Assembly (NCBI RefSeq): GCF_013401555.1
Contig: NZ_CP058552.1
Span: 1,302,001 to 1,366,000, forward strand
Source of the DNA: Paenibacillus sp. E222
GTDB taxonomy: Bacteria > Bacillota > Bacilli > Paenibacillales > Paenibacillaceae
Reading direction: 5' to 3'
Length of the DNA: 64,000 nucleotides
Part shown: one piece after another, positions 36,425 to 45,702 of the stretch
How positions within the stretch are numbered: position 1 is the stretch's first letter
Layout of the letters: each line of letters begins with the position of its first letter
Notes under the pieces: model-generated
What the model was told of the DNA's origin: nothing
Seen by the model: only the letters and a program-made list of their open reading frames with translations
Database searches by the model: none
Made by a program: the position numbers and the translations under genes

Positions 36425-38773
36425 TCATGATCCGGCCTCTGGCATCACTGCCGAAGAGAGGTTGCGTACATAATGACCCGGTGTGCAGCCGTACATTTCC
36501 TTGAAGCGTTTTATAAAGTAGGCTGTGGTGCCATACCCGACGGAGCTTGCGATCCGATCAATGGTCATATTGTTGTTCTCCATCAATACCTTTGCCTGTT
36601 CCATTCGGCGGGATGTCACATAGTCGGTATAGGTAACACCCATCTCTTCCTTAAAGAGCTTGCTCAGATATTTTGGACTAAGAAATACCTTCGTTCCAAC
36701 AGCTTCCAACGAGAGGTCTTCGGACAGATTGGCTTCAATATACTGCTTCGCCAGTTCAATGGTCGATACGGCCCGCTCACTGTTGCGCTTCTCGGTTTCT
36801 TTAACAAATGTTGTGACCGACTCCACCAGCCAGCTGCGGTACGCGAGAACATCATGGAGATTCGTGTATTCATGATACAGATCAGGGTGGCCGAACTGAA
36901 GGGGGTGCTTGTATCGTACGTTTTTCACCACATCCGAATAGATAAATACCATGTTCGACAGGATAAAATGGCAATAGTCAGCGGGATATTGCCCTTCCTG
37001 CATATGTTCAACCACCTGTTCAATAGTCACTATCACTTCATCCATCTGCCTGCTCTGGAGTTTGTCCCTGAACTTGGCTAGCATCGCCTGAGGAATTTCA
37101 TCCATATTGTGCTCCCGCTGGAGAATGCTGCGGTCCTTCAGAATATGGAGCTCGGGCATGAAATACGCATATTTCATCAACGCCTGGGCCTCGCTGAAGC
37201 TTCTGTGCACATCGGCCAGCTCCTGCACCCAGGAGCCTGACGACAGCTGGAGATCAAGCTGGAACTGCTGTCGTGCCTCTGACAATAGAAGCTGGGACAG
37301 CTTGTCCAGCAGCGGTTCAGACGCTATATCCGTACACAGAATAACCGCCAGCTTCTTGTCCGGCAGTTCCTCGGCAATCAGGCGGCTGTCCGGTAAGGAC
37401 AGGGACTCCAGCCCATGGATAAATCTCGATATGACGGATGGCAGGTTCTCCGAGCTAAGTCCGATGTGGGATACTCCGGTATTTAGAAGCAAACAGCTGT
37501 ATGCATGATATGGGTGTAAGATGCCCAGTGCAGTCAGTTCTTCTGCCCACTGTTCTCGGCTATAGCCGCCATGCAGCAGATTCAGTACAGCGTTGTGCTT
37601 GATTGCCGGACTGTTCGCCAGCAGCGTTTCCTCAAGGCTGCTCACCTTATCGTTTAATTGCATGAAGGCATTGTCGATCAGCCGGTATTCATTCGTAATC
37701 TGCGTTGCTGCCGGACCGGATAGGTCCTTAATCCGGCTGACGAGGCGTTTGATCGGGCTGTAGTTGGCTCTGAGCAAAACGGCTGACAGCGCCAGACCGA
37801 TCACGATGGCGATCATGCAGATGCCGAGGATGAGCTTCTGTACCATGATCGACTGCTCATAATAGAAGCTGGACGGCATTGCGCTATAGATAGTCCATCC
37901 TGTCAAAGGCAGGGTCTGGTAGGACACAACAACCGATGTATTGCCAATCTTATCGTCAAAGCTGCCCTTGGCGTTTCCGGACTGCAGTGTTTTCCTGATA
38001 CTGGCATCGTATTCCCGCGGCTGCCCAAGAGTATCTGCATTGGCATTGCTAATGGTGTTACCCATCGGGTTAACGATAAATGTGCTTTTGTATTGTGAGG
38101 GCATCATATTCTCGATGATGCTGCTAATCGCGCTTTCTTTAACATCTATTGCAATATAGACATCTCCGGTCTCGCCAGTGGACTGAAAAGGATAGCTGTG
38201 CGTGTACGTCAACAGGGCGTTGCTGCCGCCACTTGTGCCACCTGGCACACTGGAGAAAATGTCCTGCGGAACCTGGCGTGAAGCCGTCCACAGGCTATTT
38301 TGCTTGCTGGTGCGCATGTCCTGAAGCCAATCTGAATAATAAGCCGAGCCTTCCCCTTGATCGGCGTTGTAGCGCAGGCCGTAAAGCGAAGAAAGCATAA
38401 TATTTTGTCCAGGATAATAAAGATGTATGGCCTGAATCATGTCCGCGTTGCCGGCAACCTTGGACTTAAGTAACTCCTGTAGGTCAATGACACTGTCCAG
38501 CCCACTCCGGGTAGATGGTTCCGCGAACAGTCGAATATCCACAGACTTGTCGAGTGACAAGTCCAGGTAGATCTGCTGCACCCTTTGCAGGATCGTTCCT
38601 TCAATGGTTCGTGTTGTATTTTCCAGAATCAGCTGATTCTTGTTCTGCAATTCCTCATTGTAACTGCGCGAGAAATAGATATAGAAGAAAGAGCAGATGA
38701 GCAGCACAATGACGACCACGATGGAACCGTACGAAATCGCCAAACCCGCCCATGCGGAGCTCCATTTTTTCAT
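36425..38773 (-). CDS. Membrane-bound AraC-family regulator with extracellular sensor
   Basis: I start at ATG 38773 (MKKWSSAWAGLA), behind GGGAGG. 782 residues. Two membrane helices, at about residues 9-33 and 290-312, enclose a large extracytoplasmic Cache-like sensor (about 35-285). A HAMP-like segment and a cytoplasmic linker follow, and the protein ends in an AraC helix-turn-helix pair (IELAKQYIEANLSEDLSLEA, IASSVGYGTTAYFIKRFKEM). Such regulators in Paenibacillus control polysaccharide utilisation. It is coupled (ATGA) to the downstream SBP gene, which suggests that the SBP delivers the ligand or is itself regulated. Confidence 0.9.
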   Translation of the reverse strand: MKKWSSAWAGLAISYGSIVVVIVLLICSFFYIYFSRSYNEELQNKNQLILENTTRTIEGTILQRVQQIYLDLSLDKSVDIRLFAEPSTRSGLDSVIDLQELLKSKVAGNADMIQAIHLYYPGQNIMLSSLYGLRYNADQGEGSAYYSDWLQDMRTSKQNSLWTASRQVPQDIFSSVPGGTSGGSNALLTYTHSYPFQSTGETGDVYIAIDVKESAISSIIENMMPSQYKSTFIVNPMGNTISNANADTLGQPREYDASIRKTLQSGNAKGSFDDKIGNTSVVVSYQTLPLTGWTIYSAMPSSFYYEQSIMVQKLILGICMIAIVIGLALSAVLLRANYSPIKRLVSRIKDLSGPAATQITNEYRLIDNAFMQLNDKVSSLEETLLANSPAIKHNAVLNLLHGGYSREQWAEELTALGILHPYHAYSCLLLNTGVSHIGLSSENLPSVISRFIHGLESLSLPDSRLIAEELPDKKLAVILCTDIASEPLLDKLSQLLLSEARQQFQLDLQLSSGSWVQELADVHRSFSEAQALMKYAYFMPELHILKDRSILQREHNMDEIPQAMLAKFRDKLQSRQMDEVIVTIEQVVEHMQEGQYPADYCHFILSNMVFIYSDVVKNVRYKHPLQFGHPDLYHEYTNLHDVLAYRSWLVESVTTFVKETEKRNSERAVSTIELAKQYIEANLSEDLSLEAVGTKVFLSPKYLSKLFKEEMGVTYTDYVTSRRMEQAKVLMENNNMTIDRIASSVGYGTTAYFIKRFKEMYGCTPGHYVRNLSSAVMPEAGS

Positions 38774-38980
38774 GAGGCATTCCTCCCGGCGACGATTATA
38801 CACTACCTGATTCCATCAAAATTCACGATTTATATTAAGTGAATGTTAAATGTCGAAAATAGGCGATATTTCTCCGAAATTGATACAATGGCGAAATTGT
38901 TTTATTGCTGGTTAAGCGTGCCGGATGCTACATTGAGACCGATTCGAGACCAACTACAAAACGATGGGAGTCGAAAAGAT

Positions 38981-41596
38981 TTGAAAACGAAAGCCAACAA
39001 AAACAAAAAGAAAATGTTGACCGCTGCTATGGGTGTCGTGCTCATATCCAATTCAATTGCATCAAGTGCTGCGCTTGCGGCGCCAAGTGATTCGCAAGTT
39101 CCATTACCGCAGGAGCCGGCTTGGGGTTATTTTGTAGATACGTATAAGAGCAACAGTAATTCAAATACAACCGTTGAAACGAATGCGGCTGTTGGTACAT
39201 TGTCCAAGTTTTTGGATCTATGGACACCGGGTAATTCCTGGGATAACGGGACCAAGATTAGAGCGGATATCCTGGATTATAACATTCAGTATGTAGCCGA
39301 TCGTGCTGCAACCCGAACCAAGGCAGACGAAGAGGCCGCTTATTATACAGATCGTACTAACCAATCGTATGGTGCTGTAGATGGTCTGGGTTCACTTGCC
39401 AACGTCTATCGTGAGATATCAGGTACATTTACTTCCATTAAAAGTATTCCGGAAGATGCCACAACAACCAAGTATACGGATGAAAACGGAACGAACAAGG
39501 CCGGAGATTCAGATTCCAGGCTTGGCAAAATGGTTGACTTGATCGGAGCTGTGCGTGGCAACTCAGCTTCCTCCAACCCTTCAAAAAATTTCTTCCAGTA
39601 CATGCGTCCATTTCGCTGGTTGAAGACTGACGAGGTTGTTGTGCCTACGCTGAGACCATTAATTAAACCAGACACAGAGGCTGCATCAGATGGAGGCTTC
39701 CCTAGTGGACATACCAATGCCTCCTATCTTGCTGCACTTGCACTGGCGTATTCCGTTCCTGAGCGATTCCAAGAACTTGTGACCCGTGCTTCAGAAATGG
39801 GCGATGACCGGATCGTAGCTGGAATGCACTCCCCGCTTGATGTAATCGGCGGCCGCGTTCTGGCAACTGCACTTGCTGCGGCAGCCCTGAATGATCCGGA
39901 AAATCAGCAATTGAAACAAGAGGCTTACCAACAGGCGCATGACGTGTTATTGAAGGAGACCGGAACAGCAGAAGACCGATTTACCGACTATGAGAAAAAT
40001 AAGGCTGAGTATACCGAGCGTCTGACCTATGGCTTCCCGCAGATCGGTTCCACAACGGAGCCTATGCCAGTCCCTAAAGGCGCAGAAGTGCTGCTTGAGA
40101 CCAGACAGCCTTACCTGAGTGCGGATCAGCGTCGTGCGGTACTGGCGACAACCGGAATTGCCTCAGGCTATCCTGTACTGGATGATCCCGAGGGCTGGGG
40201 ACGCCTCAATCTGTTCGCTGCGGCAGATGGATATGGTGCATTTAACAGCGATGTAACGGTAGTGATGGATGCGAGCAAGGGTGGTTTTAACGCGGTGGAC
40301 GTTTGGCGGAATAACATCTCCGGTACCGGCAAGCTGACCAAGGAAGGCAGCGGTACATTGAAACTGCGGGGGGCGAATACGTACTCTGGTGGTACTCAGG
40401 TTAGCGCGGGTACATTGGAAGGCGATACAGCTACTGCGTTTGGTAGTGGCGATGTGGTCAACAACGGGGGTACGGTTACCGAGAGCGTAACTGGCAAATG
40501 GAACATCGAGGGCAACTTCGCGCAGGCTGCTGACGGTACGCTGGAGCTGAACGTAGCTTCCGCAAATGACGTGCTCGACATTAAAGGTACAGTGAACACC
40601 GCCGGAACACTGCATGTGAATTTTGCCAGCAGCTATGTACCTGGTGCGGGTGAGATTACGCTTGTAAGCCATGGCGCTAATCAGCAAAGCGGAAAATTCA
40701 CCTCTGTTCAGGTGGATGGCCTGCCAAGCAAATATAATGCCCAGGTGAAGTATGAGAGCAACCGCATCGCCCTGGCGATTACGGATACAACAAGTCCGGG
40801 CACAACGCCGACAACCCCAACTACACCGGGTACAGGTGGTGGCTCGGTCACTACACCAACACCGTCCACACCATCAACGGGTCCTGGAACGGATTCGGGT
40901 ACGGTGACCACGCCTCCTACAACAGAACCAACGGTACCGCCAGCAACACAGGTGAATCCGTTCAAATCAAGTGTTGTGAGCCAGGAAACAGTACTGAAGA
41001 CGGTTAATGAAGCCATTGCCGCAACGAAAAATGAACAAAAGACATTCAGCGATATTTCTGGTCACTGGGCCAACCGAAGCATTGGGGCTGCCGTGAAATT
41101 ACGTATGTTGGAGGGTTACGAGAATGGTTCGTTCCGGCCCAATGCGTCCGTTACCCGAGCTGAATTTACCGCAATGATTGCCCGGGCATTTGGTCTTGGC
41201 GAGAATTCGGCTTCGGCTAGCTTCAAAGATACGAAGTCAAGCTGGGCTGCCGGATATATCAGCGCACTGGCTGACAAGGGAGTCATTACTGGCTATGCGG
41301 ACGGCAGCTTCAAACCAAATGCGACGATTTCCCGCGCCGAGATGGTGACGATTATTGCTCGTGTGCTTGATCTGAACGTACTTGCTACTAATGCTCCGAC
41401 AAGCTTCAGTGATGTGGACAGCAGTAACTGGGCAGCGGAGGCAATTACGCAGGCTTCATCGGCCAATCTGGTGCAAGGGTTATCCTCTTCCGTGTTCTCA
41501 CCGAGCGGCAAAGCTACACGGGCTGAAGCCGTGACGATTATTATCCGCGCACTGGAGAGCGACAGCTCAATCAAGGCACTTATCGAAGGATTGTAA
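38981..41596 (+). CDS. Exported PAP2 acid phosphatase with autotransporter-type repeat and three SLH domains
   Basis: I start at TTG 38981 (KTKANKNKKKMLTAAMGVVL) because a signal peptide (to ALA-AP) begins there; ATG 38843 is the open-frame limit. About 871 residues. A PAP2 phosphatase domain at about 40-330 has the motifs RPLIKP, PSGHTN (about 241) and DDRIVAGMHSPLDVIGGR. Then a beta-strand repeat GSGTLKLRGANTYSGGTQVS (passenger-associated transport repeat), a Thr/Pro-rich linker, and three S-layer homology domains (FSDISGHWANRSI, FKDTKSSWAAGYIS, FSDVDSSNWAAEAI) at about 690-871. Predicted to be held at the cell wall and to hydrolyse phosphate monoesters. Cell-wall anchoring is known for SLH domains. 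Confidence 0.92.
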   Translation: MKTKANKNKKKMLTAAMGVVLISNSIASSAALAAPSDSQVPLPQEPAWGYFVDTYKSNSNSNTTVETNAAVGTLSKFLDLWTPGNSWDNGTKIRADILDYNIQYVADRAATRTKADEEAAYYTDRTNQSYGAVDGLGSLANVYREISGTFTSIKSIPEDATTTKYTDENGTNKAGDSDSRLGKMVDLIGAVRGNSASSNPSKNFFQYMRPFRWLKTDEVVVPTLRPLIKPDTEAASDGGFPSGHTNASYLAALALAYSVPERFQELVTRASEMGDDRIVAGMHSPLDVIGGRVLATALAAAALNDPENQQLKQEAYQQAHDVLLKETGTAEDRFTDYEKNKAEYTERLTYGFPQIGSTTEPMPVPKGAEVLLETRQPYLSADQRRAVLATTGIASGYPVLDDPEGWGRLNLFAAADGYGAFNSDVTVVMDASKGGFNAVDVWRNNISGTGKLTKEGSGTLKLRGANTYSGGTQVSAGTLEGDTATAFGSGDVVNNGGTVTESVTGKWNIEGNFAQAADGTLELNVASANDVLDIKGTVNTAGTLHVNFASSYVPGAGEITLVSHGANQQSGKFTSVQVDGLPSKYNAQVKYESNRIALAITDTTSPGTTPTTPTTPGTGGGSVTTPTPSTPSTGPGTDSGTVTTPPTTEPTVPPATQVNPFKSSVVSQETVLKTVNEAIAATKNEQKTFSDISGHWANRSIGAAVKLRMLEGYENGSFRPNASVTRAEFTAMIARAFGLGENSASASFKDTKSSWAAGYISALADKGVITGYADGSFKPNATISRAEMVTIIARVLDLNVLATNAPTSFSDVDSSNWAAEAITQASSANLVQGLSSSVFSPSGKATRAEAVTIIIRALESDSSIKALIEGL

Positions 41597-41677
41597 ACTT
41601 CGTGGTTGAAAGATTGTGTATGCTCTGAGCGAGAGTGGAAGACTTAACTGAAGAGAAAAGTGTTTCCTCAAAAATGG

Positions 41678-41722
41678 AAAGGGCAGGATGGTTCGTGTAA
41701 TGCGAACCATCCTGCCCTTTTT
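41678..41722 (+). terminator. Strong terminator after the SLH phosphatase
   Basis: An 18-bp stem (AAAGGGCAGGATGGTTCG with its exact inverse at 41703-41720), loop of 7, then TTGAT. Confidence 0.9.
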
Positions 41723-41882
41723 GATATGTTTTGGAGATATATTCATCATGTCTGAGCGGTACAAACGATGAAAATATATGGTTTTAGATGCTGCTCTCTT
41801 CGGGGGGAAATTAAAGAGCAACATTTCAAAAATGGCTCCGTGATATAACTATTCTTGAAATTAGGATAGAGGAGATGAGCAC

Positions 41883-42647
41883 ATGAACAGCTTGAAAGGT
41901 AAAATGGCTTTAGTTACTGGGGCGAGCCGAGGGATCGGCAGAAGCATCGCGCTCCGATTGGCACAGGAGGGCGCATATGTGGCAGTCCATTATGGAAACA
42001 GACAGGATGATGCGGCAGCCGTTGTTCGCCAGATTGAGCAAGAGGGAGGCAACGCCTGCATGATTGGTGCTGACCTAAGAACGATGGACGGTATTGATCA
42101 CTTATTTGCTGAGCTGGATGAGACCATCCGGAATCAGACAGGGGCCAGCGGATTCGATATTCTGGTTAACAATGCGGGGATTGGGCAGATCGTTGGGATC
42201 GAGGAGACGACAGAAGCATCCTACGAGGAGGTCATGAATCTGAATGTAAAAGCACCACTTTTTGTGACGCAGCAGGCTCTGTCCCGAATCAATGATGGGG
42301 GTCGTATCATTAACATTTCGTCTTTTGTGACCAGGGTTGCTTCCCCGGGAGTATTTACTTACAGCATGTCAAAAGGAGCAATTGATACGTTTACGCTGCT
42401 TCTTGCCAAGCAGTTAGGGAGCCGCAATATTACGGTGAACGCCATCCAGCCGGGAATTATTAATACCGAGATGAATGCTGGGACGTTACAGAATACCGAG
42501 GGACAAAAATATGCGGCTGGCCTTTCCGCCTTTGGCCGATGGGGTGAGCCAGAGGATATTGCAGATATTGCTGCATTTCTGGCCTCGCCGGACAGTCGCT
42601 GGGTCACGGGACAACTGCTTGATGCAAGCGGCGGGTCGCATCTATAA
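41883..42647 (+). CDS. SDR-family oxidoreductase, 254 aa
   Basis: Classical short-chain dehydrogenase. The cofactor motif is TGASRGIGRS (about 13-22), then NNAG (about 96-99), the catalytic SS and YSMSK (about 163-167). GxxGxG plus the R after the GASR favour NADP(H). The substrate cannot be read from the sequence. GAGGAG precedes the ATG. Confidence 0.9.
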   Translation: MNSLKGKMALVTGASRGIGRSIALRLAQEGAYVAVHYGNRQDDAAAVVRQIEQEGGNACMIGADLRTMDGIDHLFAELDETIRNQTGASGFDILVNNAGIGQIVGIEETTEASYEEVMNLNVKAPLFVTQQALSRINDGGRIINISSFVTRVASPGVFTYSMSKGAIDTFTLLLAKQLGSRNITVNAIQPGIINTEMNAGTLQNTEGQKYAAGLSAFGRWGEPEDIADIAAFLASPDSRWVTGQLLDASGGSHL

Positions 42648-42649
42648 CT

Positions 42650-42781
42650 GGTGGATAAGCCGCTTACGTAGTAATTGAGGATACCGTGCGCCGCTATGCG
42701 TTTCAGCATCTTCGACGTCGCGAGCCATATGCCGCTCGTGCCGCGAATGATCACCGCCCGCTTCGCTTTGTACCGTTCCAT
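42650..42781 (-). pseudogene. Truncated SDR gene, 5' fragment only
   Basis: From ATG 42781 the lower strand codes MERYKAKRAVIIRGTSGIWL, the N-terminus of an SDR whose motif would be GGTSGIG (here RGTSGIW, so the glycine motif is damaged). It falls into unrelated sequence after about 35 codons, near the end of the preceding SDR gene. High GC like the next gene. A leftover of an insertion or recombination event. Confidence 0.6.
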
Positions 42782-42837
42782 GCGTACTCTCCTTGCGACG
42801 CCAGCGGCGCCTAGCTGATTGTGAACTTTTTGGTGCG

Positions 42838-43785
42838 CTAAGACAAGTCGACGCCGGAGACACTGACGACGGCCTGCCACGCGGCTTCCTGGTTGGCGCG
42901 ATCGTGGAGGTGGGGCTCGAGCTGCACCACGATTGGGCCTGAGAACTTCCCTTTGGCCGAGGCGAAGAATTGCCCTGAGACGTCGGTTCCGAACTCCGAC
43001 GCCTGGATATAGCGATTGGCCGCGGTCTCCGGCGTCTGGTTCATTCCGGGAATGAGGTTCACGATTGGTATAAACACATACTTCAACAGCGGGTTAGCGC
43101 TTCGCTTCACGTTGGTGGCGGTCGCCCCACCGGGCGATACAGCGTACACAGCCATGCCGGACGGCAGCCGGCGCGCCAGCGCCGCGACCCACCAAGCGAT
43201 GATCAGCTTCGCGTCGGCATACGCATTGTTGGGCACGTACTTCACGTTCGGCCCGTTGCGAATCAGGGCTTCAACAGCGGCGGTTCTGTCACCTTGATGG
43301 TATTTGGCCGCGAAGGCGGGCAGATCGGTGTATTTGAACATGGGCACGCCCCCTCGGGCAGGCTCCGCGCCGGCGATAACAATCCGCGCGTCGGGACTCA
43401 GTAGGTTGGCATTGAGCAACCCGGCAGTCAGTTCATGATGACCAATGAGCGGGGCCTGAGATGCCTCGACGCCCGTCGCAGTAATATCGCGCTGCTTGAA
43501 GGGAACCAGCCCCGCATTGAGCAGCAAGAAATCAACCGGCTGACCTCGTTTGACCAGCTCGGCGAGGGCGGATTGAACGCTGGTCGGAGCGTCCAGATCC
43601 AGCTCCAGCGGAATGAAAACCTGTGTCTTGGTCTCAGCCGCGAGTTGAGCGGCCGTTTCTTGAACCCGGGCCAGGCTGCGCCCGGTGATGATGACCTGGC
43701 GGTAGCCCTCGATGGCGAGCTTGCGGGCTGCCGCATAACCTAGCCCAGAGGTGGTGCCGGTGACGAGTGCGATCGAATGTTTCAT
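42838..43785 (-). CDS. SDR-family oxidoreductase (GC-rich, probably acquired)
   Basis: 315 residues, SDR/retinol-dehydrogenase-like. Motifs: TGTTSGLGYA (about 9-18), LLLNAGLVP (about 87-95), NAYADAK (YxxxK, about 190s). Codons are strongly GC-ending (GCC, GGC, GCG), unlike the neighbouring genes, which suggests transfer from a high-GC donor. It is divergent from the TetR gene, which probably represses it. Confidence 0.88.
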   Translation of the reverse strand: MKHSIALVTGTTSGLGYAAARKLAIEGYRQVIITGRSLARVQETAAQLAAETKTQVFIPLELDLDAPTSVQSALAELVKRGQPVDFLLLNAGLVPFKQRDITATGVEASQAPLIGHHELTAGLLNANLLSPDARIVIAGAEPARGGVPMFKYTDLPAFAAKYHQGDRTAAVEALIRNGPNVKYVPNNAYADAKLIIAWWVAALARRLPSGMAVYAVSPGGATATNVKRSANPLLKYVFIPIVNLIPGMNQTPETAANRYIQASEFGTDVSGQFFASAKGKFSGPIVVQLEPHLHDRANQEAAWQAVVSVSGVDLS

Positions 43786-43846
43786 GCGTATTCTCCTCCT
43801 GAGGTTAGGGTTGATTTGCAGATTATAAACTGTGTGTGATACAAAC

Positions 43847-43862
43847 TGGACTAGTTAGTCCA
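43847..43862. promoter_or_regulatory. Putative TetR operator
   Basis: TGGACTA-GT-TAGTCCA is a 7-2-7 inverted repeat between the divergent SDR and TetR genes. A further half-site TAGTCCA lies at 43884-43890. It sits where it could block both promoters. Confidence 0.65.
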
Positions 43863-43895
43863 TAGTAACATTTGTGGAACGAATAGTCCAGTACA

Positions 43896-43904
43896 TGGTA
43901 TAAT
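43896..43904 (+). promoter_or_regulatory. Extended -10 promoter of the TetR gene
   Basis: TGGTATAAT includes TATAAT at 43899-43904 with the TGn extension. It lies about 35 bp after the operator, with a half-site in the -35 region. Confidence 0.5.
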
Positions 43905-43986
43905 ATTGGTGAAAATTCGCGGTCCTATACTTTCAGGATAGGAGATTACTGCAAAAAGAATGAAAAAGAAAGAGAGGAGAAAGCTT

Positions 43987-44646
43987 ATGCCAAACAACGG
44001 GTCTTTAACTTCACGCGGGCAGAACAGTAGAGAGCGTATTCTGACTCAGGCAGCCCAACTTGTTTACGAAAAGGGCGTCCGGGGTACCAGTCTGGACGAT
44101 ATGCGGGTCGCAGCTTCCGCCAGTAAAAGCCAGATATATCACTATTTTGCTAATAAGGAAGATTTGATCCTTGCGGTTATTGAGCGGCAAACCGTCAATG
44201 TGCTGGGTGTGCAACGGCCTCTCCTGGAACATCTGGACAGATGGGAAAACTTGGAAAAATGGATTAATATGATTATAGAATCACAGGAAAGCCGCGAGTG
44301 CGGGGGAGGATGCCCGCTCGGTTCACTGGCTAGCGAACTAGCCGACCAGGACGAGGCAGCCAGGGTGGCCCTGGTGCATTCTTTTGACGAATGGGAGCAG
44401 TACTTTATTGATGGATTTAGCAAGATGAAAGAGCGGGGTGATCTTCGGGCCGAGACTGACCCAGCTGAACTGGCTTGTGCAATTATGACCAGTCTACAGG
44501 GAGGGCAGCTCTTAACCAAGACCCGCAAATCGACCCGTCCTATCAAAATTGCCCTTCAAATGGCCTACGCTTATGTATTGTCATTTGCGACCAACCCGCA
44601 GGACGTGGAAATGGCAAAAAAGGGACGGAGTCAAGCTAACCCATAA
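43987..44646 (+). CDS. TetR/AcrR-family regulator
   Basis: I start at ATG 43987, behind GAGAGGAG. The N-terminal HTH (RILTQAAQLVYEKGVRGTSL, then KSQIYHYFANKEDLILAVIE) is standard TetR; the C-terminal half (about 80-219) has the CGGGCPLGSLASEL stretch of the TetR_C_33-like quinone/SDR-linked subfamily. It probably controls the divergent GC-rich SDR gene and itself through the palindrome between them. Confidence 0.9.
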   Translation: MPNNGSLTSRGQNSRERILTQAAQLVYEKGVRGTSLDDMRVAASASKSQIYHYFANKEDLILAVIERQTVNVLGVQRPLLEHLDRWENLEKWINMIIESQESRECGGGCPLGSLASELADQDEAARVALVHSFDEWEQYFIDGFSKMKERGDLRAETDPAELACAIMTSLQGGQLLTKTRKSTRPIKIALQMAYAYVLSFATNPQDVEMAKKGRSQANP

Positions 44647-45087
44647 AAACGGTACGCTCTCAAGCGAGCTGCCAAAACCCTATAGTAATCGACAAAGGTT
44701 AGTTCTGTCCCGTTGTTTTAGGCCAATTTTAGGTGTCAGAACCTCTTAAAACTCCGATTGCGGCACCATAGTCAAACGCGAGCGTAAAGATAGCCCCCGC
44801 CTTGAAACAAAGAGAGGACTCTAATATGCTTATTTCTTGGGGGGTTACATATCTCAGGCAGGATTAAATAAGCATACTTACAAGATGAACATTGATGGAA
44901 GAATATTGGGGCGCTTACCTTTCCGGTGGCGCTCTTATTTCTTTTTTAGCTGAGTGGACCAATCTTGCCAAGGTGTGCAAAAAGAGATATTTTGAGAGTA
45001 AATGAAGTTCGTCGTTGCAAGGGTTAGCCTGGATAGAAAGAGACTGTGTCAAAACACGTTGAACCGTGCCAGATGAAAGGAGTATAA
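44647..45087. other. Intergenic stretch with an inverted repeat and a weak hairpin
   Basis: Holds an 11-bp perfect inverted repeat, TATGCTTATTT (44825-44835) with AAATAAGCATA (44866-44876), and an imperfect hairpin with a T tract (about 44909-44946) that may terminate the TetR transcript. A short GC-rich lower-strand segment near 44755-44805 looks coding but matches nothing I recognise. No gene is supported. Confidence 0.4.
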
Positions 45088-45675
45088 ATGAAAAGCATAT
45101 TGTTCAAATATATGAGTCAATTCACATCTCTTAACGAGCAGGAACAGCAGGCTATTGTTGAAGATATCCTCGTGAAGGATTATAAAAAGGGAACCGTGCT
45201 CCTTAGACAAGGGGAGGTTCCCGCCAAATGTTATTTTGTGCTTAAGGGATGTGTGCGGCAGTACGCGATAGATCAAGCGGGCAAAGAAGTGACCTCCAAT
45301 TTCTATACTGAGGAACAAGCAGTCTCCATTTTCAATCGTCATCAGCACAATCAACCATCGGCCTATACCTTAACCTGCCTGGAGGACTGTGTATTGGTTG
45401 TTGGTGATTTTCAAGCTGAGAACGACATTATTCTGCAATATCCCCCACTGGAAACGATGATACGCAAGATGGTAGAGGAAAACCTGGGCCAGGTTCAGGA
45501 TGAATGGACATCATTTATTGCGTCTTCACCAGAAGAGCGATATCAAGCGTTATTGCGAAAACGACCCCATCTTGTCGATCGTGTACCCCAACATCAATTA
45601 GCCAGTTATCTGGGAATCACCCCAGAGTCATTAAGCAGAATTAAGAAGCGAGTTCATAGCCGTGATGATAGATGA
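45088..45675 (+). CDS. Crp/Fnr-family transcriptional regulator
   Basis: 195 residues. A cyclic-nucleotide-binding-like beta-roll at about 15-115 (KGTVLLRQGEVPAKCYFVLK) and a winged HTH at about 150-190 (PQHQLASYLGITPESLSRIK). No Fe-S cysteine pattern as in Fnr. This Crp subfamily often sits next to the gene it controls; here the DUF4386 gene is convergent and close. AAAGGAG precedes the ATG. Confidence 0.88.
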   Translation: MKSILFKYMSQFTSLNEQEQQAIVEDILVKDYKKGTVLLRQGEVPAKCYFVLKGCVRQYAIDQAGKEVTSNFYTEEQAVSIFNRHQHNQPSAYTLTCLEDCVLVVGDFQAENDIILQYPPLETMIRKMVEENLGQVQDEWTSFIASSPEERYQALLRKRPHLVDRVPQHQLASYLGITPESLSRIKKRVHSRDDR

Positions 45676-45702
45676 AAATGTGTTTCGTGGATAAACAGGT
45701 CA

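Noticed and set aside
42359..42880. A 173-codon lower-strand frame spanning the SDR end and gap
   Set aside because: Only its central part, the SDR fragment from 42781, is meaningful; the rest is antisense to the native SDR.
44755..44805. Short lower-strand segment GAIFTLAFDYGAAIG that looks coding
   Set aside because: Too short and without start or family resemblance to support a pseudogene call.
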